64,000 nt of DNA from Actinopolyspora alba (GCF_900112765.1 NZ_FOMZ01000005.1:174119-238118); one strand, 5' to 3'. Positions 41,932 to 52,122 are shown, numbered from the stretch's first letter. Notes: generated from the letters alone by a model not told the origin. A program made the numbers and translations.

Positions 41932-42363
41932 TCAGTCACGGGGCGGGTCGGACTCCGAGTGCTCGTCGTCCACCGGGGGGTCGGATTCGACGCTGTCGGC
42001 CTCGCCGCGCAGCTGCGCCCGCAACTGTTCTTTACGTTCGGCGCGTTCGGCGGCCCGCTCCGCCATGCCCGTGGCCACCCTGCGGCGCAGCCCCGCGAAA
42101 ACCACCAGGGAAAGCGGCATGGCCACCACCACGGCCACGGCCAGCGCCACCAGCAGCGGAACGTCGAAGAGCACCAGTACGGCAGCCAGCACGGCGAGCA
42201 GTCCGAACCTGGCGACGGTGTAGAGCGTGATGTCCCGCGCGAGATCGCCACCGCGCGGTGGCCGGTCCGCGCCGGAGGTCTCCCGATCGCGCGGTCCCTC
42301 CGGGCCCTCGGGCGTTCCCTGCTGCTGTTGCTGCACGTCAGCCAGGGTAGAGGACGACCCCAC
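41932..42363 (-). CDS. DUF4229 membrane protein
   Basis: This 143-residue protein has a polar Gln-rich N-terminus, two closely spaced membrane helices (about residues 53-67 and 70-87), the RRRVATGMAERAAERAERKEQLRAQL helix and an acidic tail. This matches actinobacterial DUF4229 proteins of unknown function. It is divergent from bldC. Confidence 0.75.
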   Translation of the reverse strand: MGSSSTLADVQQQQQGTPEGPEGPRDRETSGADRPPRGGDLARDITLYTVARFGLLAVLAAVLVLFDVPLLVALAVAVVVAMPLSLVVFAGLRRRVATGMAERAAERAERKEQLRAQLRGEADSVESDPPVDDEHSESDPPRD

Positions 42364-42505
42364 GGCACCACGCTCCGCCCGAACCGCACCTTTCGTCCCT
42401 TACTTTCCCTTTACCTGGACCCAACGGTTCGAGTACCTGCCCCCATCAGTGCCAGGATGCGACCGGAATGCCCGGATACCATCCATTCGACCGTGGAGGT
42501 CACCA

Positions 42506-42748
42506 GTGACAGCGTCGACCCAACAGATCCCGCAGAACGGCCAGGACCATCTGCTCACCCCAGGAGAGGTCGCCGCTATGTTCCGGGTTGACCCGAAAAC
42601 CGTGACCCGCTGGGCCACCGCGGGCCGGATCGGCTCCATCCGCACGCCGGGCGGACACCGTCGGTTCCGCGAGTCCGAGGTCCGCACGATGCTCGCCGAG
42701 CTGACCAACGACGCGGACATGGCCAACGGAATCGGCACCGCCCGCTGA
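42506..42748 (+). CDS. bldC: BldC, MerR-like developmental DNA-binding protein
   Basis: This 80-residue protein is essentially only a MerR-type winged helix-turn-helix (LLTPGEVAAMFRVDPKTVTRWATAGRIGSIRTPGGHRRF). That is the BldC architecture: it binds head-to-tail on direct repeats and controls entry into development in filamentous actinobacteria. Start GTG 42506 has GGAGGT 5 nt upstream. The longer open frame upstream is non-coding. Confidence 0.92.
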   Translation: MTASTQQIPQNGQDHLLTPGEVAAMFRVDPKTVTRWATAGRIGSIRTPGGHRRFRESEVRTMLAELTNDADMANGIGTAR

Positions 42749-43260
42749 CCGGAGTTCCCGGTTGATCGGAGTTCTCCGCGCACCCTCCACCGGGTGCTCA
42801 CCCGACTCCAGGTGAACGGGGAACCACGGCCCGGCCGAGCCGACGCCTTGCTGCGTGGCAGGGCACGGGGACCGCGAGGTACGAACCCACGAGGTCACGA
42901 ACCCTGCCGTCCGGCAATGCGACCGGCTCGGCCCCGGCCGGAACCACAGCCACCGTCGCCCCTGACCACCGAGACCACTCCGCCCCACCGGGTCGGCGGC
43001 AGGACCGGATTCGGCCGGACGACCACCGCCGCGGTCCCGTACGGCGACGGCCCCCATCCGCGCGACATCCTCACCGCATCGCGCGATGCTCGGCACTCCT
43101 ACCGGTTTCGCCGACCGGTTATCATGGAACTTCGCACGCCACACGGATCGGACAAATCCCCGCACCACGGCGAGCGATCCGGCATGCGGCAACGAACAGC
43201 GGGACGAGTCCCCTTAACCGGCGGATCCGCTGCCCCGACGGAACAACGGAGGTGACCACG
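42749..43260. other. Intergenic region downstream of bldC
   Basis: About 500 bp with no convincing gene, repeat or RNA. The promoter and ribosome site of the small membrane protein gene lie at its end. Confidence 0.45.
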
Positions 43261-43449
43261 ATGGTCTACATCCTGGCGGCAATCGGTGCCATAACGCTCG
43301 TCGTGCTGCTGTGGCAGGGCTTCGGTCCCATCCGGGAGACGCTGGAGAAGCGCAGCGAACAACCTCAACGCCCAACCGCGCCGGACGACGACCCCGACTT
43401 CCTCCGCAGGATCTCCGAGCAGCAGCGCAAACCCCGCGACGAGAACTGA
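43261..43449 (+). CDS. Small single-helix membrane protein
   Basis: This 62-residue protein starts at ATG 43261, with GGAGG 8 nt upstream. One membrane helix (VYILAAIGAITLVVLLWQGF) is followed by a charged cytoplasmic tail ending DFLRRISEQQRKPRDEN. No family is recognised. Confidence 0.6.
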   Translation: MVYILAAIGAITLVVLLWQGFGPIRETLEKRSEQPQRPTAPDDDPDFLRRISEQQRKPRDEN

Positions 43450-43495
43450 GGCACCCCGGCCGGCGCCCGTGGTCGGGCTCCGGCCGCTGGGGCCG

Positions 43496-43517
43496 TAAAT
43501 TTCCCACGAAATTGACG
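43496..43517. repeat. 20-bp dispersed palindrome, degenerate copy 6
   Basis: AAATTTCCCACGAAATTGACG keeps the arms but has a changed centre. It lies 32 bp before a perfect copy. Confidence 0.55.
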
Positions 43518-43548
43518 CCCCCAGTACGGCGGTGCGCGGCGCGGGCAG

Positions 43549-43569
43549 CGTCGATTTCTCGCGAAATCG
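43549..43569. repeat. 20-bp dispersed palindrome, copy 7
   Basis: CGATTTCTCGCGAAATCG is identical to copies 4 and 5. Confidence 0.72.
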
Positions 43570-43635
43570 CCGCGCCCCTTCGACGCGGGCCGAGCTCCGA
43601 GCACCCTCGCAAGCCGAGCTCCGGCCACCCTCGCC

Positions 43636-43755
43636 ACCGGCACCGCCGCGGGTTCTCCCGTGCGGCTCTCGCGAGGACGCCGGAGACGTTGTGTAGTAAC
43701 TACCCGATGTCTCCGGACCCGCAGCGAGAGCCGTGCGAGAGGTTCCGCCAAGCTA
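43636..43755. repeat. Large hairpin repeat, copy 2 (inverted, before espI-like gene stop)
   Basis: The inner stem CCGGAGAC (43680-43687) pairs with GTCTCCGG (43709-43716). The loop keeps the GTAG/CTAC mini-helix. The outer arms TGCGGCTCTCGC and GCGAGAGCCG pair. Orientation is opposite to copies 1 and 3, and the stem sequence differs by compensated changes. Confidence 0.75.
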
Positions 43756-43787
43756 GCCCTTCGGCAGCCCGCGAAGTAAACGTCTCG

Positions 43788-45290
43788 TCAGTCGGACTGC
43801 TGCCTACCGGCCGCGTACGGGAAGTCGTCCGCCACGGTGGCCGCCAGTTCGAGCAGCGCCAGCCTGGTGGGAGCGGCCAGCTGGTCCAGGTCGACCTCCG
43901 CGCCCTCCTCCAGGTGCGGATCGAACGGGATCTTGGACACCGAGCGGCAGCGCGAACCGAAGTGCGCGGCCAGCTTGTCGACGTCGACCTTGCCGGACCC
44001 CGGCCGCACCGAGTTGATGATCGCCACCGAACGCGACACCAGCTCGCCGTAACCGTGGGCGTCCAGCCAGTCCAGTGTGGCCGAAGCACTGCGCGCGCCG
44101 TCGATGGAACCCGGCGAGACGATGACGAGCGAGTCCGCCACGTCCAGCACCCCCTTCATCGCGGAGTGCATCAGCCCGGTCCCGCAGTCGGTGAGCACCA
44201 CGTTGTAGAAGTGCTCCAGCAGGTCGACGGCGGTGCGGTAGTCGTTCTCGCTGAACGCCTCGGAAACCGCGGGGTCCTGCTCGCTGGCGAGGATCTCCAG
44301 CCTGCTCGGCCCCTGCGAGGTGTAGGAGCGCACGTCGCTGTACTTGCGGATGCGCTGCGCGTCCCGCAACAGGTGGCGCACCGTCGCGGTGGTCTCCAAC
44401 GGGATCTTCTGGCTCAGCGTTCCCCGGTCCGGGTTGGCGTCCACCGCGACCACCCGGTCACCGCGCAGCGAGGAGAACGTGGAGCCGAGCGTGGCGGTGG
44501 TCGTGGTCTTGCCGACCCCGCCCTTGAGGCTGAGCATGGCGATCTTGTAGCAGCCGTAGAGCGGCTGGTTGATGCGCGAGATCAGCTCCCTGCGGTGCAC
44601 GTCCGCCGGGCTCTCGCCCGGGTTGATGGTCTTCCCGCTGGCGAGGTAGATCGCGCGCCGCCAACCGGACTGCGGTGGGCGCTTGGACTGCCGCAGCAGC
44701 TGCGCCGAGGACAGGTCCTGCGCGGCGGCGGGGTCCTGCTGTCCGGGCGGCACCTGCTGCGCCCCGGGGACGGCCTGACCGGGCTGGGGTTGCTGGCCCG
44801 GCTGCGGTTGGACCCACTGCTGCCCCGGGGCGGGGGGCTGGCCGGGCACCTGCTGGTTGGGCGCCTGCTGGCCGGGCGCGTACCCCTGTGGCGGGTAGGG
44901 TTGCTGCCCCTGTGCGGCGGCGTACGGCCCGGAAGTGCTTCCCGGAGCCGGGTACGGACCGGAGGGGGCGCCGGGCGGCATCTGGTACGGACCGGACTGC
45001 GCCTGGTTCGGGTCACCGCCGGGAACCGGCCTGGGCCCGGAAGCCGCGGGGTTGGCGTACGGGTTGACCACCGGGTTCGGACCGGACTGGGGGTACTGCC
45101 CCGGCGCGGGGTACTGCTGTGCCTGCTCGGGATGGCCTGCCGCGGGCGGGGCGGGAGCGCCGTAGTCGGGGGCGGCGTGCCCAGACTGGGACGAGCTCTC
45201 GGCCGACTCCGCGTTCGGTTCCGCTCCTTCCCCGGCGGGAAACCGTCCCGAATCCTGCCGGGAGTCCGGCTCGTCGTTTCTTCCGGTCAC
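43788..45290 (-). CDS. EspI-like MinD/ParA-family ATPase with Pro/Gln-rich N-terminus
   Basis: This 500-residue protein has a disordered N-terminal half dominated by Pro, Gln, Gly and Tyr (about residues 45-200). A MinD/ParA-type ATPase domain follows, with the deviant Walker A LKGGVGKTTTTATLG (near 255) and DANPDRG, LTDCGTGLMHS and INSVRPGSGKVDVDKL. This architecture matches EspI-type ATPases that regulate ESX secretion and related actinobacterial proteins. It would couple nucleotide state to secretion or membrane organisation. No ESX machinery gene is adjacent, but ESX-type substrates lie at 14-16 kb. Confidence 0.8.
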   Translation of the reverse strand: MTGRNDEPDSRQDSGRFPAGEGAEPNAESAESSSQSGHAAPDYGAPAPPAAGHPEQAQQYPAPGQYPQSGPNPVVNPYANPAASGPRPVPGGDPNQAQSGPYQMPPGAPSGPYPAPGSTSGPYAAAQGQQPYPPQGYAPGQQAPNQQVPGQPPAPGQQWVQPQPGQQPQPGQAVPGAQQVPPGQQDPAAAQDLSSAQLLRQSKRPPQSGWRRAIYLASGKTINPGESPADVHRRELISRINQPLYGCYKIAMLSLKGGVGKTTTTATLGSTFSSLRGDRVVAVDANPDRGTLSQKIPLETTATVRHLLRDAQRIRKYSDVRSYTSQGPSRLEILASEQDPAVSEAFSENDYRTAVDLLEHFYNVVLTDCGTGLMHSAMKGVLDVADSLVIVSPGSIDGARSASATLDWLDAHGYGELVSRSVAIINSVRPGSGKVDVDKLAAHFGSRCRSVSKIPFDPHLEEGAEVDLDQLAAPTRLALLELAATVADDFPYAAGRQQSD

Positions 45291-45552
45291 CGTTCGAATC
45301 CTCCAAGAACGAATCGAGACCTACCCGGCCCGTGTGCACGGTAGTGGCGGAAACTCACCCGGTTCACGGCGGGCGGCCGACGCGGGACCCCGGCCCGCGC
45401 CGTTTCCCGCGGGCCCGCCCGGATCACCGGGCCATACCACAGCCGCGATCTTACGGACAATATCCACGATCACGCGAGCAACCGGGTTCCTCGACCGCCA
45501 ACACGCCGCCACGGTTCGCCGAAGGGTCACCGACGAGGGAGGAAACGGCCGG

Positions 45553-46572
45553 TCACAGCCCCGCGTAGGAGTGCAGCCCGGAGATCACGATGTTGATGAA
45601 GAACAGGTTGAAGATCATCACCGCCAGGCCGAAGATGTTGATCCAGGCGGCACGGGTCCCCCGCCACCCCGACGTCGCCCGTGCGTGCAGGTAGGCGGCG
45701 TAGACGATCCAGGCGATCAGCGAGCAGGTCTCCTTGGGGTCCCAGCCCCAGAAGCGTCCCCAAGCCGCCTCCGCCCACATCGCGCCCGCGATGATCGCGA
45801 AGGTCCACACCGGCATGATCAGCACGGTGGCGCGGTAGGCGAACCGGTCGAGCACCTGGCTGCTGGGCAGTCGCCCGCCGATGCGGCCCGGTTCGCCCGG
45901 ATCGTTCTCGCTCCGGAGCCGAACCAGGAAGAGCACGCTGGCGACACCGGCGAACATCAGCACACCGGTGGACACGATCGCGGCGGAGACGTGGATCCAG
46001 ATCCAGTAGGACCGCAGCGCGGGCTGCAGCTGCGAGGCGGTGGCGTACAGCGCGGTGCCGGACAGGAACAGCAGCAGCGTGGCGGGAAGCAGCACGAAAC
46101 CGCCCAGCCCCCGCAGTTTGGGCGCGGTGGTGGGCTTGCGGACGGCGCGGGACTGCCGGTAGAGCACCACCAGCCATGCCACGACCGCGACCAGGCAGAT
46201 CGCCGAGCCGAACTCGTACATGTTGCCCCACGGCACGCGCCCCACGGCCACACCACGGGTGATCAGCGAGAAGGCGTGCACGAGCACGCCGAGCACGGTC
46301 ACGGCCACGGCCATGCCGCCGAACCGCTCCGACCACGGTTTGCGGGGCTCGGGTTCCAACCGACCGACGACCGGCCCCGAGCCCGGTTCCTTGGTGGCTA
46401 CCCCGCCCAAGCCGACGGTCGCCCGCGCCGGTTCGGCGTTCTCGGCGACGTTGTCCGTGGCCTTGCCGGAGGCGAACTCGGCGAAGTAGAGCAACATGGC
46501 GAGGATGTAGACCACGACCGAGGTCGCGAACGCCATGTCGCTCAAATCGGACAGTGTCTGGTTGACCATCAA
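45553..46572 (-). CDS. ccsB: Cytochrome c biogenesis protein CcsB
   Basis: This 339-residue multi-helix membrane protein is half of the System II heme lyase (CcsBA/ResBC). The WWD-type heme-handling motif is present as WGRFWGWDPKETCSLIAW (about residues 258-275), with conserved His in membrane helices. It delivers heme to apocytochrome c outside the membrane. Its ATG overlaps the resB stop (ATGA), placing both in one unit with ccdA and resA. Confidence 0.9.
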   Translation of the reverse strand: MMVNQTLSDLSDMAFATSVVVYILAMLLYFAEFASGKATDNVAENAEPARATVGLGGVATKEPGSGPVVGRLEPEPRKPWSERFGGMAVAVTVLGVLVHAFSLITRGVAVGRVPWGNMYEFGSAICLVAVVAWLVVLYRQSRAVRKPTTAPKLRGLGGFVLLPATLLLFLSGTALYATASQLQPALRSYWIWIHVSAAIVSTGVLMFAGVASVLFLVRLRSENDPGEPGRIGGRLPSSQVLDRFAYRATVLIMPVWTFAIIAGAMWAEAAWGRFWGWDPKETCSLIAWIVYAAYLHARATSGWRGTRAAWINIFGLAVMIFNLFFINIVISGLHSYAGL

Positions 46573-48218
46573 CTGCTCCTTCCGGGGGAGGCGGTCCCCG
46601 ACGAGCCCGCGGTGGGTTCCGCCCCACTTCCGAGCAGCTCGTCGGCCAGCTTGGTGAACTCCTCGCCGTAACCGGCCTGATCGGTTCGCGCGAGTCCACC
46701 GATCTCGACCGAGGCACCACCGGTGGTGCCACCGGCGGCGGAAGCGTTCTCGTCGGTGTCGTTGGAACCGGCCGCGAGGGGTTTGATCCGCAGCCAGATC
46801 CGGCGGCGCTTGATGCTCAGCGAGGCACCGAGCCCGATAACGATCGCGGCGGCGAAGACCAGTACGTAACGCTGGAACGGGTTGTGCGAGACCTGCAGGT
46901 TCGCCCAGCGCTGCACCCCGTCGAACCGGATGGTGGTGCCGTCGTCGAGCCGGATCGTCTCCCCGACGGCCAGGTTCTCGCGGGCGACCCGGTTCAGCTC
47001 ACCGGAGTCGATGAGGGACTGGTCCACGCTGAAGATGGACTGGCCGGTGCTGCCGGCGAGTCCGAGCTTCCCCTTGAGCACGTCCACGGCCACCATCGGA
47101 TCCCGCAGCGCGGGGAAGCGCGAGCTGAGCACCTTGCCGTCGAGGCTGGCGGTGGGTGCGAACAGCCCGGTGATCGCCAGCTGGTTGTTGTGCCTGCGCT
47201 GTTCGTTCGACATGCCGGGCCGGTCGAACTTGGTGGCGCCCTGCGAGAGCATGGTGGTGGTGTCGACCGGCTGCCACTGCGTCTTCTTGGTCCGCTGGGT
47301 GCCGTCCGGGAAGGTGACGGTGAAGATCGGGGTGTAGCCGTTGCCCGTCAGGTAGATGCGGTCGCCCGCAGTGCGCAGCGGGTTGTTGACCCGCAGGTCG
47401 TGGGGCTTCCAGTTTCCGTTGTCGAGCGCCTCGCCGGACTGGTACTCGATCTCGGCGTGGAACCGCTCGGGCTGGCCGGAGTGCAGGTAGCGCACGTCGA
47501 AGTCGTTGAGCCGCACGCAGAACGGGCTCAGGTTCGTGCCGTCGACCGTCAGGCCCGCGTCGAAGGAGTCGTAGTTGAAGGTTCCCGAGTTGCAGAACCC
47601 CGAGCCGTCGGCCTGTACGACCACCTGACCCTCGTAGCGCATCAGCTGGTCGCCGCCGACGGTGATCAGCAGTCCCACCAGCGCGAAGTGGAACACGAGG
47701 TTGCCCGCCTCGCGCAGGTATCCGCGCTCGGCGCTGAACGTGCGGGTGCCGTCCTGCTCAGTGCTCTCGGACACGCGCCAGCGCCGCAGCCTGCGGCGCG
47801 TGAAGTCGGACATCTCGTCCGGCGAGAGCGAGACGGTACCGGCGGCGTGGTGCGGCATCCGCTCGAGGTTGCGCGGGGTGCGCACCGGACGCGCACGCAG
47901 CTGCCGCAGGTACTCCGCGCTGCGCGGGACCAGACACCCGATCAGCGAGACGAACAGCAGCACGTAGATCGCGGCGAACCACACCGAGCTGAACACGTTG
48001 AACGCGCCGATGGAGTCGAGAACCTTCGCCCAGGTGGGGTGGTTGTCGTAGAACGTCTCGACGTTCCGGCGGTTCAGCGACCACTGCGGCAGCAACGCGC
48101 CGGGAAGCGCCGCGAGCGCCAGCAGGAACAGCAGCACCAGTGCGGTGCGCATCGAGGTGAGCCCACGCCAGGTGTTGCGCAGGAAGGCCAGGACTCGCCG
48201 GGGAACCGAAGTGTTCAT
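46569..48218 (-). CDS. resB: Cytochrome c biogenesis protein ResB
   Basis: This 549-residue partner of CcsB starts at ATG 48218, overlapping the ccdA stop (TGATG). It has three N-terminal membrane helices (RTALVLLFLLALAALPG; FAAIYVLLFVSLIGCLVP; LVFHFALVGLLITVGG), a large extracytoplasmic domain and a final helix (VLVFAAAIVIGLGASLSI). The long open frame before 48218 is a shadow of ccdA. Confidence 0.92.
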   Translation of the reverse strand: MNTSVPRRVLAFLRNTWRGLTSMRTALVLLFLLALAALPGALLPQWSLNRRNVETFYDNHPTWAKVLDSIGAFNVFSSVWFAAIYVLLFVSLIGCLVPRSAEYLRQLRARPVRTPRNLERMPHHAAGTVSLSPDEMSDFTRRRLRRWRVSESTEQDGTRTFSAERGYLREAGNLVFHFALVGLLITVGGDQLMRYEGQVVVQADGSGFCNSGTFNYDSFDAGLTVDGTNLSPFCVRLNDFDVRYLHSGQPERFHAEIEYQSGEALDNGNWKPHDLRVNNPLRTAGDRIYLTGNGYTPIFTVTFPDGTQRTKKTQWQPVDTTTMLSQGATKFDRPGMSNEQRRHNNQLAITGLFAPTASLDGKVLSSRFPALRDPMVAVDVLKGKLGLAGSTGQSIFSVDQSLIDSGELNRVARENLAVGETIRLDDGTTIRFDGVQRWANLQVSHNPFQRYVLVFAAAIVIGLGASLSIKRRRIWLRIKPLAAGSNDTDENASAAGGTTGGASVEIGGLARTDQAGYGEEFTKLADELLGSGAEPTAGSSGTASPGRSS

Positions 48219-49003
48219 CAGATGGGCAACTCGAATCCGTTGATGGGGGCGCGCAGCGACGCGATCATGCTTCCCCACAGGCCGGTGACCAGCAGCAGGC
48301 CGACGAGTATGAGCAGCACCCCACCGACCCACTGGATGGCGCGGGAGTGCCTGCGCAGCCAGCCGGTGCCGCGTACGGCCCAGCGCGCGCCGAGCGCGAG
48401 CACCACGAACGGGATCCCGAGGCCGAGGCAGTAGACCAGCACCAGCACGACACCCCGCAACGCGGCGCCGCCCTGCCACTGGGTGCTGTAGGCCAGCGAG
48501 ACGACTCCGGTGAGCGTGGGGCTCAGGCAGGGTGTCCAGCCGAGGCCGAAGACGGCACCGAGGGCGGGAGCGCCCCATAAGCCGCCGCGCGGCACCCGTC
48601 GAACACGCACGTCACGCTGCAACGCGGGGAACACGCCGAGGAAGACCAGGCCCATGAGCACGGTGACCACACCGCCGAGCCTGCGCAGTACGGGCTCGTT
48701 GAGAGCCAGCGCGTCGGAGAGTCCGAGAACCCCGACCGTGGCGATCACGAACACGGCGGTGAACCCGAGCATGAAAAGCAGTGCCGCACCCGCGACCCGC
48801 CATCGCCCGTGGCGACGGCCCGCGGTGGTTTCCGCGGTGTCGACCGCAGGCGCGTCGGCACCGACGAGACCGGCCAGATAGGCGAGATAGCCGGGTACTA
48901 GCGGAATCACGCAGGGGGAGGCGAAGCTGACCGTCCCGGCGAGAACAGCGAATCCGACCGCCACGATCAGCGGCCCGGTCTGGACTAGCTCGGTCGGATC
49001 CAC
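48218..49003 (-). CDS. ccdA: Thiol-disulfide transporter CcdA
   Basis: This protein of about 261 residues and six to seven helices carries reducing equivalents across the membrane to ResA-type thioredoxin. The two catalytic cysteines are in SFASPCVIPLVPGY (helix 1) and LGWTPCLSPTLTG (helix 4). The GTG at 49003 gives the conserved N-terminus, but no ribosome site is clear, so the start is provisional. It is in a unit with resA, resB and ccsB. Confidence 0.9.
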   Translation of the reverse strand: MDPTELVQTGPLIVAVGFAVLAGTVSFASPCVIPLVPGYLAYLAGLVGADAPAVDTAETTAGRRHGRWRVAGAALLFMLGFTAVFVIATVGVLGLSDALALNEPVLRRLGGVVTVLMGLVFLGVFPALQRDVRVRRVPRGGLWGAPALGAVFGLGWTPCLSPTLTGVVSLAYSTQWQGGAALRGVVLVLVYCLGLGIPFVVLALGARWAVRGTGWLRRHSRAIQWVGGVLLILVGLLLVTGLWGSMIASLRAPINGFELPI

Positions 49004-49217
49004 GAACCCGAGGGTAGGTAAGCCGCTGCCGAGTCGGCACAGCGCCCCTGGTGACCGAAACCACATCGGGGTTAGCGGCCCCGCGCGGGAGCGAACCTTA
49101 CCGCGCTGAGCGTCCTCGGAGAGCGGTCAGCGTCACACCGAACCGTTGGGTAACGTCCTCGCGGGGAAACCCTCACCGGCCGGTTCGGCGACGGCCGGTC
49201 CGTCACCAGCTGGTCCG

Positions 49218-49958
49218 TTACCGACCGGACTCCGACCGCTCGGACGGGTTCGCTCCACCCGTGCTGCCGGAACCACCAGTGCTGCCGGAGTTGTCCGTGT
49301 CGCCTGCCTCACCGGTGTTTCCGGTCTCACCGGAGCCGGAGTTCTCGTTCGCGATGTCGCGAACCTTCGGCAACAGGCCCTTCTCGGTGATCTCGCTCAG
49401 GTAGATCGCCGCCACGCGGTGCTCGCGGTCCAGCACCACCGTGGCCGGGGTGGTGCTCCGGGGAAAGCCGTTCAGCGCCAGCATCGCGCGGCCGGACGGG
49501 TCGTAGATGGAGGGATAGTCGACCTCCAGGTTGTGCACGAAGTCCTTGGCGGCGTCGCGGTTGTCGCGCACGTTGATCCCGAGAACCTGAACACCCTGGT
49601 CACCGAGCTCGTCCTGCACCGCCTGCAGGTCGTCGGCCTCCGCGCGGCAGGGCGGGCACCACGAACCCCACACGTTGAGCACCACGACCTCGCCGCTGAA
49701 GTCCGACAACCGGATGGTGTCGTCGGCGTTGGCCAACGACTCGCCCTTCAGGCCCGTGACGCGTCCGCGCTCGTCCGGCGAGTAGAACAGCCGTGTCCGC
49801 CCACCCGGCGAGACGAACGTGAACTCACCGTTGTCGGAGACCGCGTTCTCGCTGCCCGCGCACCCGGACAGCAACGCGAACAGCGCGACCAGCGCCAACG
49901 CGGCGACGGGCCTGCCCCCGCGAACGCTGCCGCGGCTCCACAACCGGTTGGGTCTCAT
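49218..49958 (-). CDS. resA: ResA/TlpA-like thioredoxin lipoprotein
   Basis: This exported thioredoxin of 246 residues starts at ATG 49958. A signal and lipobox LLSGC (Cys about residue 33) anchor it as a lipoprotein. The redox motif VWGSWCPPCRAEADDL and the cis-Pro region PATVVLD are those of TlpA/ResA proteins, which keep apocytochrome c cysteines reduced. The C-terminal 50 residues are a Gly/Ser/Thr-rich tail. Its start overlaps the stop of the phosphatase gene. About 215 bp separate it from ccdA. Confidence 0.88.
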   Translation of the reverse strand: MRPNRLWSRGSVRGGRPVAALALVALFALLSGCAGSENAVSDNGEFTFVSPGGRTRLFYSPDERGRVTGLKGESLANADDTIRLSDFSGEVVVLNVWGSWCPPCRAEADDLQAVQDELGDQGVQVLGINVRDNRDAAKDFVHNLEVDYPSIYDPSGRAMLALNGFPRSTTPATVVLDREHRVAAIYLSEITEKGLLPKVRDIANENSGSGETGNTGEAGDTDNSGSTGGSGSTGGANPSERSESGR

Positions 49959-50590
49959 GCACCGCTCGCTCTCGCGTCGGTCTCGCCCACGGGCTCGGCG
50001 TAGGCCAGGCGTTCGAACTTCTCGCCCCGGAACACCAGGCTGGTCACCGAGGCCAGCGAGCACTGCCTCTTGCGCGGATCGTGCCAGAGCGCCTTGCCCT
50101 CGATGAATCTGCGCAGGATCCAGATGGGCAGCTGGTGGGAGACGCAGACCGCCTCACCGGACCCGGCCGCCTCGCGGGCGCGGTGAGCCGCCGCGATCAT
50201 CCGGTGCGCGATACCGAGGTACGCCTCGCCCCAGGAGGGACGCACCGGGTTCCAGAGTTTCGGCCAGTGGCGCGGCGAGCGCAACGCGCCGTCACCCACC
50301 GACACCCGGCAGCCCTCGAAGCGGTTGGCCGCCTCGATCAGCTGCTCGTCGGTGTCGATGTCCAGCTCGTGCCGCTCGGCAACCGGGTTCGCGGTCTCGG
50401 CCGCCCGCTGCATCGGGGAGGCGTGCACCACCCGGACGTCGCGGTCGGACAGGAAACCGGCGACGACCTTGGCCTGCCGCTGCCCCTCCTCGGACAACCG
50501 GTAGCCGGGTAAGCGCCCGTACAGGATGCCCTCCGGGTTGTGCACCTCACCGTGCCGCACGAAGTGGACCACGGTCGTTCTGCCGCTCAC
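49955..50590 (-). CDS. Histidine phosphatase (phosphoglycerate mutase-like) protein
   Basis: This 211-residue protein starts at GTG 50590, overlapping the hemL stop. The catalytic motif VRHGEVHNP (RHG) is near the N-terminus. [11 protein letters not shown] and the second catalytic histidine [13 protein letters not shown] complete the histidine-phosphatase signature. The place between hemL and resA is common in actinobacteria. Its substrate is not known. Confidence 0.85.
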   Translation of the reverse strand: MSGRTTVVHFVRHGEVHNPEGILYGRLPGYRLSEEGQRQAKVVAGFLSDRDVRVVHASPMQRAAETANPVAERHELDIDTDEQLIEAANRFEGCRVSVGDGALRSPRHWPKLWNPVRPSWGEAYLGIAHRMIAAAHRAREAAGSGEAVCVSHQLPIWILRRFIEGKALWHDPRKRQCSLASVTSLVFRGEKFERLAYAEPVGETDARASGA

Positions 50591-51936
50591 TTGGATTCCT
50601 CCGGCTCGGCCGCTGCCGCCGCGGCCGCGGCGTGTGGCAGCGCGTCGGCGATGATCTCGAAGGCGTTGTCGTCCATGGCCGCGTTGACGAACCAGCACTC
50701 GAACGCGCTCGGCGGCGGGTAGACCCCGCGCCGCAGCAGCTCGTGGAAGAAGGCCGGGAAACGCCAGGTCTGCTGTGCCTGCGCACCCGCGAAGTCGTGC
50801 ACCGGGTTCTCGGTGAAGAAGACGCTGAGCATGTTGCCCGCGAAGGAGATCCGGTGCGGCACTCCCCGCTCACGCAGCGAATCGCCCAACAGCTCCCCGA
50901 GACGGCTCGCGTTGCGGTCCAGCGCGGCGTAGACATCGGCGTCGGCGGCGCGCAGGTTCGCCAGCCCGGCGGCCACCGCCACCGGATTACCGGCGAGGGT
51001 GCCCGCCTGGTAGACGGGACCGCGTGGCGCCAGCAGGTCCATCACGTCGGCCCGGCCACCGAAGGCGGCGGCGGGCAGCCCGCCCGACATCACCTTGCCG
51101 AAGGTGTAGAGGTCACCGGCGACGCCGTCCACGCCGTACCAGCCCGCGCGCGAGACGCGGAAACCGGTCATGACCTCGTCCATCACCAGCAGCGCACCGG
51201 CTTCGCGGGTGATCTCGCGCAGCGCGGCGTTGAAGCCCTCGCGGGGCGGCACCGCGCCCATGTTGCCCGCGGCGGCCTCGGTGATCACGCAGGCGATCCG
51301 GTCGCCGTGCTCGGCGAAGGCCCGCCGCACCGCCTCCAGGTCGTTGTAGGGCACCACGATGGTGTCGGCTGCCTGCGCCTCCGTGACGCCGGGAGTGCCG
51401 GGCAGCCCGAGGGTCGCCACGCCGGATCCGGCTCCGGCGAGCAGCGAGTCGACGTGACCGTGGTAGCAACCGGTGAACTTGAGGACCTTGTCGCGGCCGG
51501 TGAACGCGCGCGCCAGCCGGATGGAGGTCATGGTGGCCTCGGTGCCGGAGTTGACCAGCCGCACGTGCTCGACGGGCTCGACCCGGTCGATGATCTCCTG
51601 CGCGAGCTCGATCTCACCGGCGGCGGGAGTACCGAACGAGAGACCGTCGACGGCGGCCTCGCGCACGGCGCCGACCACGTCGGGGTGCGCGTGCCCGTTG
51701 ATCATCGGCCCCCACGAGGAGACGAGATCGACGTAGCTGTTGCCGTCGGCGTCCCGGAGGTACGCGCCCTCACCGTGGACCATGAACCGTGGTGTGCCGC
51801 CGACCGAGTGGAACGCACGCACCGGGGAGTTGACCCCGCCCGGGGTCACCGCCTCCGCTCGTTCGAAGAGCTGCCGGGAGCGGGGCGCCGGATCGGATGC
51901 TGCTGTCGTCGCGTTGGCGGGATTATCGGCAGTCAC
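50587..51936 (-). CDS. hemL: Glutamate-1-semialdehyde 2,1-aminomutase HemL
   Basis: This 449-residue PLP enzyme makes 5-aminolevulinate, the second step of the C5 heme pathway after HemA. It has [10 protein letters not shown] at the N-terminus, [20 protein letters not shown], the [11 protein letters not shown] aspartate motif and the Schiff-base lysine in [16 protein letters not shown]. Length and motifs are normal. It is at the head of the hemL, phosphatase, resA run. Confidence 0.95.
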   Translation of the reverse strand: MTADNPANATTAASDPAPRSRQLFERAEAVTPGGVNSPVRAFHSVGGTPRFMVHGEGAYLRDADGNSYVDLVSSWGPMINGHAHPDVVGAVREAAVDGLSFGTPAAGEIELAQEIIDRVEPVEHVRLVNSGTEATMTSIRLARAFTGRDKVLKFTGCYHGHVDSLLAGAGSGVATLGLPGTPGVTEAQAADTIVVPYNDLEAVRRAFAEHGDRIACVITEAAAGNMGAVPPREGFNAALREITREAGALLVMDEVMTGFRVSRAGWYGVDGVAGDLYTFGKVMSGGLPAAAFGGRADVMDLLAPRGPVYQAGTLAGNPVAVAAGLANLRAADADVYAALDRNASRLGELLGDSLRERGVPHRISFAGNMLSVFFTENPVHDFAGAQAQQTWRFPAFFHELLRRGVYPPPSAFECWFVNAAMDDNAFEIIADALPHAAAAAAAAEPEESK

Positions 51937-52122
51937 GTCGCCCAGTTTGCCAGGCAGCGGATGAGTGCTACCCGGGGATCCCCCAACCGGGGTGGTGAAT
52001 CTCGCGACGCCTTCCGGCCGCTTTCCGACCGAGCCGCTTCCGTTCGAGTGGTGCCCGGTCGACGGATGCCCTGGGGCGATGCCGGGGCGTGGGCCGAACC
52101 GATCAGTGCGCGGACGTTCGGT

